Assembly (NCBI GenBank): GCA_022567775.1
Contig: JADFGH010000071.1
Span: 1-9,027 of the forward strand
Length of the DNA: 9,027 nt
Direction: 5' to 3'
From: Pseudomonadota bacterium
GTDB taxonomy: Bacteria; Pseudomonadota; Gammaproteobacteria; Steroidobacterales; Woeseiaceae
How positions within the stretch are numbered: the stretch's first letter is position 1; each line of letters begins with the position of its first letter. Positions 7,885-9,027 of the stretch are shown here, one piece after another. Position numbers and translations under genes: made by a program. Below the pieces are notes generated by a model. That model searched no databases and had not been told where the DNA came from. It saw only the letters and a list, made by a program, of their open reading frames with translations.

Positions 7885-7948
7885 AGGGACAGTTTACTTA
7901 ATTGATCATCCGAACCGGGCCGGATGATCAATTAAGTAAACTGTCCCT
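7885..7948. repeat. Perfect 28-bp inverted repeat between convergent genes (REP/MITE-like; possible bidirectional 3'-end hairpin)
   Basis: Bases 7885-7912 and 7921-7948 are exact reverse complements over 28 bases, with an 8-base loop AACCGGGC (7913-7920). Each arm starts, reading inward, with AGGGACAGTTTACTT and contains a TGATCA (7903-7908 and 7925-7930). The structure fills most of the 77-base gap between the stop codons of dctM and the convergent dctP-type gene. RNA from either strand would form a very stable hairpin, which could end or protect both transcripts. There is no T-run after the stem on either strand, so it is not a textbook intrinsic terminator. From memory, AGGGACAGTTTACTT-like sequences recur as palindromic repeats near IS200-like/REP-associated (Y1) transposases in gammaproteobacteria. 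That link, and hence the mobile-repeat reading, is an inference I could not test. Confidence 0.85.
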
Positions 7949-7952
7949 GTAA

Positions 7953-9027
7953 TTACCGCTCGCGCGCATTCATGTACGCGAGTTCGCTGATACGCTGGTT
8001 GGGTCTCGATATTCTCTGGAAGTCGTCAAAAGAGGCCTGGATTCGTGCCGCCCATTCGTCCTTTGCCGAGAGTTCCTCCATGACTTCCCGGCTCAGACGC
8101 CGCAATAAGTCCAGCACGTCATCCGGCAGCCTGCGGATCTCGATATTCGGGTCCTTTTTCATCTGCTCGAGTGCCACGGCGTTACCCCAGGTGTACTCCG
8201 CCATGATGTCTGTGTTGATCGCCTGGCAGACGTTGGTAACAATTTCCTGGATGTCCTCCGGCAAAGAATGCCATGCGTCCAGGTTAATCGTGCACTGAAG
8301 CATGGGACTCGTTTCATGCCAACCGGGGTAGTAGTAATAACGTGCGGCTTTATGCAAACCGAGCGTTAAGTCATTGTACGGACCGACCCACTCCGCAGCG
8401 TCTATGGCGCCGGTCTGCAGCGATGTGAAAATTTCCGAGGCCGGGATTGTGACTTGCGTGACGCCCGCGCGCTGCATCACTTCACCGCCCATCCCGGGTA
8501 TGCGCATCTTGAGACCTTTGAGATCATCGACGGAATTGATTTCCTTGTTGAACCAGCCGGCCATCTGCACGCCCGTGTTGCCCGCCGGAAACGGAATTAC
8601 GTTGAAGGGCTCATACAGTTCGCGCCATAGTTCCAGGCCGCCGCCGTAATAGATCCATGCATTGATCTCATGCACTGTCTGGCCGAACGGGATGGTCGTG
8701 AAATACTGCGCAGCCGGCACCTTGCCGCGATGGTAGTAAGCAGAGTCGTGCCCCATCTGCACCGTGCCGCGACTCACCGCATCCAGAACCTCAAGAGCAG
8801 GCACCAGTTCGCCGCCAGCGAATATCTTGATCTTCAGGCGGCCGTTGGTTGCTTTTTCAATTCGCCTGGCGAGGTTCTCGACACCAACACCAAGCCCCGG
8901 TAGCCCCGGCGGCCACGATGTGACGATATTCCACGCAAAGGTCTCCCGGGATGGACCATTGGCAGGCCCGCAATCCGCTTGCTGCTGGCTACAGGCCGTT
9001 ACTGCTGCCGCCAGGCTCAAGCCACTG
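7953..9027 (-). CDS. dctP: TRAP transporter substrate-binding protein, DctP/TakP type (5' end outside window)
   Basis: Extracytoplasmic solute receptor that delivers an organic acid to DctQM. The frame is open from the right edge to a TAA at 7955-7953 on the minus strand. The true start lies beyond 9027; a TTG at 9020 is inside the signal peptide and is unlikely to be used. Numbering from that TTG (355 residues), the leader has a hydrophobic stretch ending V7-T-A-C10-S, a plausible lipobox, then a polar linker and the mature domain beginning near F28-A-W. Family features include TSWPPG (34-39), FAGGELVPALEVLDAVSRG (67-85), GWFNKEINSVDDLKG (155-169), KMRIPG (171-176), DAAEWVGPYND (207-217) and YYYYPGWHE (228-236). 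Q152, R173, E210-W211 and E236 fall where TakP-like proteins hold the carboxylate and the metal ion, suggesting a 2-oxoacid, lactate or similar ligand; this mapping is from memory. It is convergent with dctQM rather than in the same operon, so it is transcribed separately. Confidence 0.9.
   Translation of the reverse strand, partial: SGLSLAAAVTACSQQQADCGPANGPSRETFAWNIVTSWPPGLPGLGVGVENLARRIEKATNGRLKIKIFAGGELVPALEVLDAVSRGTVQMGHDSAYYHRGKVPAAQYFTTIPFGQTVHEINAWIYYGGGLELWRELYEPFNVIPFPAGNTGVQMAGWFNKEINSVDDLKGLKMRIPGMGGEVMQRAGVTQVTIPASEIFTSLQTGAIDAAEWVGPYNDLTLGLHKAARYYYYPGWHETSPMLQCTINLDAWHSLPEDIQEIVTNVCQAINTDIMAEYTWGNAVALEQMKKDPNIEIRRLPDDVLDLLRRLSREVMEELSAKDEWAARIQASFDDFQRISRPNQRISELAYMNARER

Noticed and set aside
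7885..7948. Palindrome as a CRISPR repeat, tRNA or attachment site
   Set aside because: There is only one unit with no spacers, no cloverleaf features, and no integrase or tRNA gene nearby.
7885..7955. Calling the palindrome a canonical Rho-independent terminator
   Set aside because: No T-run follows the stem in either direction and the stem is AT-rich toward its middle. It is reported as a repeat with a possible 3'-end role instead.

Overview
The window looks like a chromosomal stretch from a gammaproteobacterium. The UvrD, TrkA and TrkH proteins are close to full length and colinear with their Escherichia coli counterparts as I remember them (about 720, 458 and 483 residues). They are divergent enough in sequence to suggest a non-enteric, possibly environmental or marine lineage. 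Coding density is high, and I see no phage genes, transposase genes, tRNA, rRNA or CRISPR array. The species cannot be named from the sequence alone.

Layout, left to right. (1) 2-655 (+) is the 3' part of an outer-membrane beta-barrel gene whose beginning lies outside the window. (2) 656-871 is a 216-base gap with small hairpins, a weak promoter-like element and a long imperfect dyad (783-853) just before uvrD. (3) 872-3037 (+) is uvrD, the DNA helicase of nucleotide-excision and mismatch repair. (4) 3113-4489 and 4520-5971 (+) are trkA and trkH, the NAD-binding regulatory subunit and the channel subunit of the Trk potassium uptake system. (5) 5984-6499 and 6502-7875 (+) are the small (DctQ) and large (DctM) membrane subunits of a TRAP transporter. 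(6) 7876-7952 is a short convergent gap almost filled by a perfect 28-bp inverted repeat. (7) 7953-9027 (-) is a DctP/TakP-type TRAP substrate-binding protein, read toward the membrane genes and running off the right edge inside its signal peptide.

How the genes work together: TrkA and TrkH form one K+ uptake system. DctQ, DctM and the convergent DctP together make a complete TRAP transporter, probably Na+-driven and probably for a 2-oxoacid, hydroxyacid or related organic acid, judging from TakP-like ligand-site residues. trkA, trkH, dctQ and dctM have gaps of only 30, 12 and 2 bases, so they could form one transcript. The binding-protein gene is on the opposite strand and must have its own promoter beyond the right edge.

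Most of the window is ordinary. The parts worth a second look are the perfect palindrome between the convergent TRAP genes (REP/MITE-like), the split arrangement of the TRAP genes, their close packing behind trkAH, and the structured leader in front of uvrD. I found no convincing evidence of a wholly new biological system.
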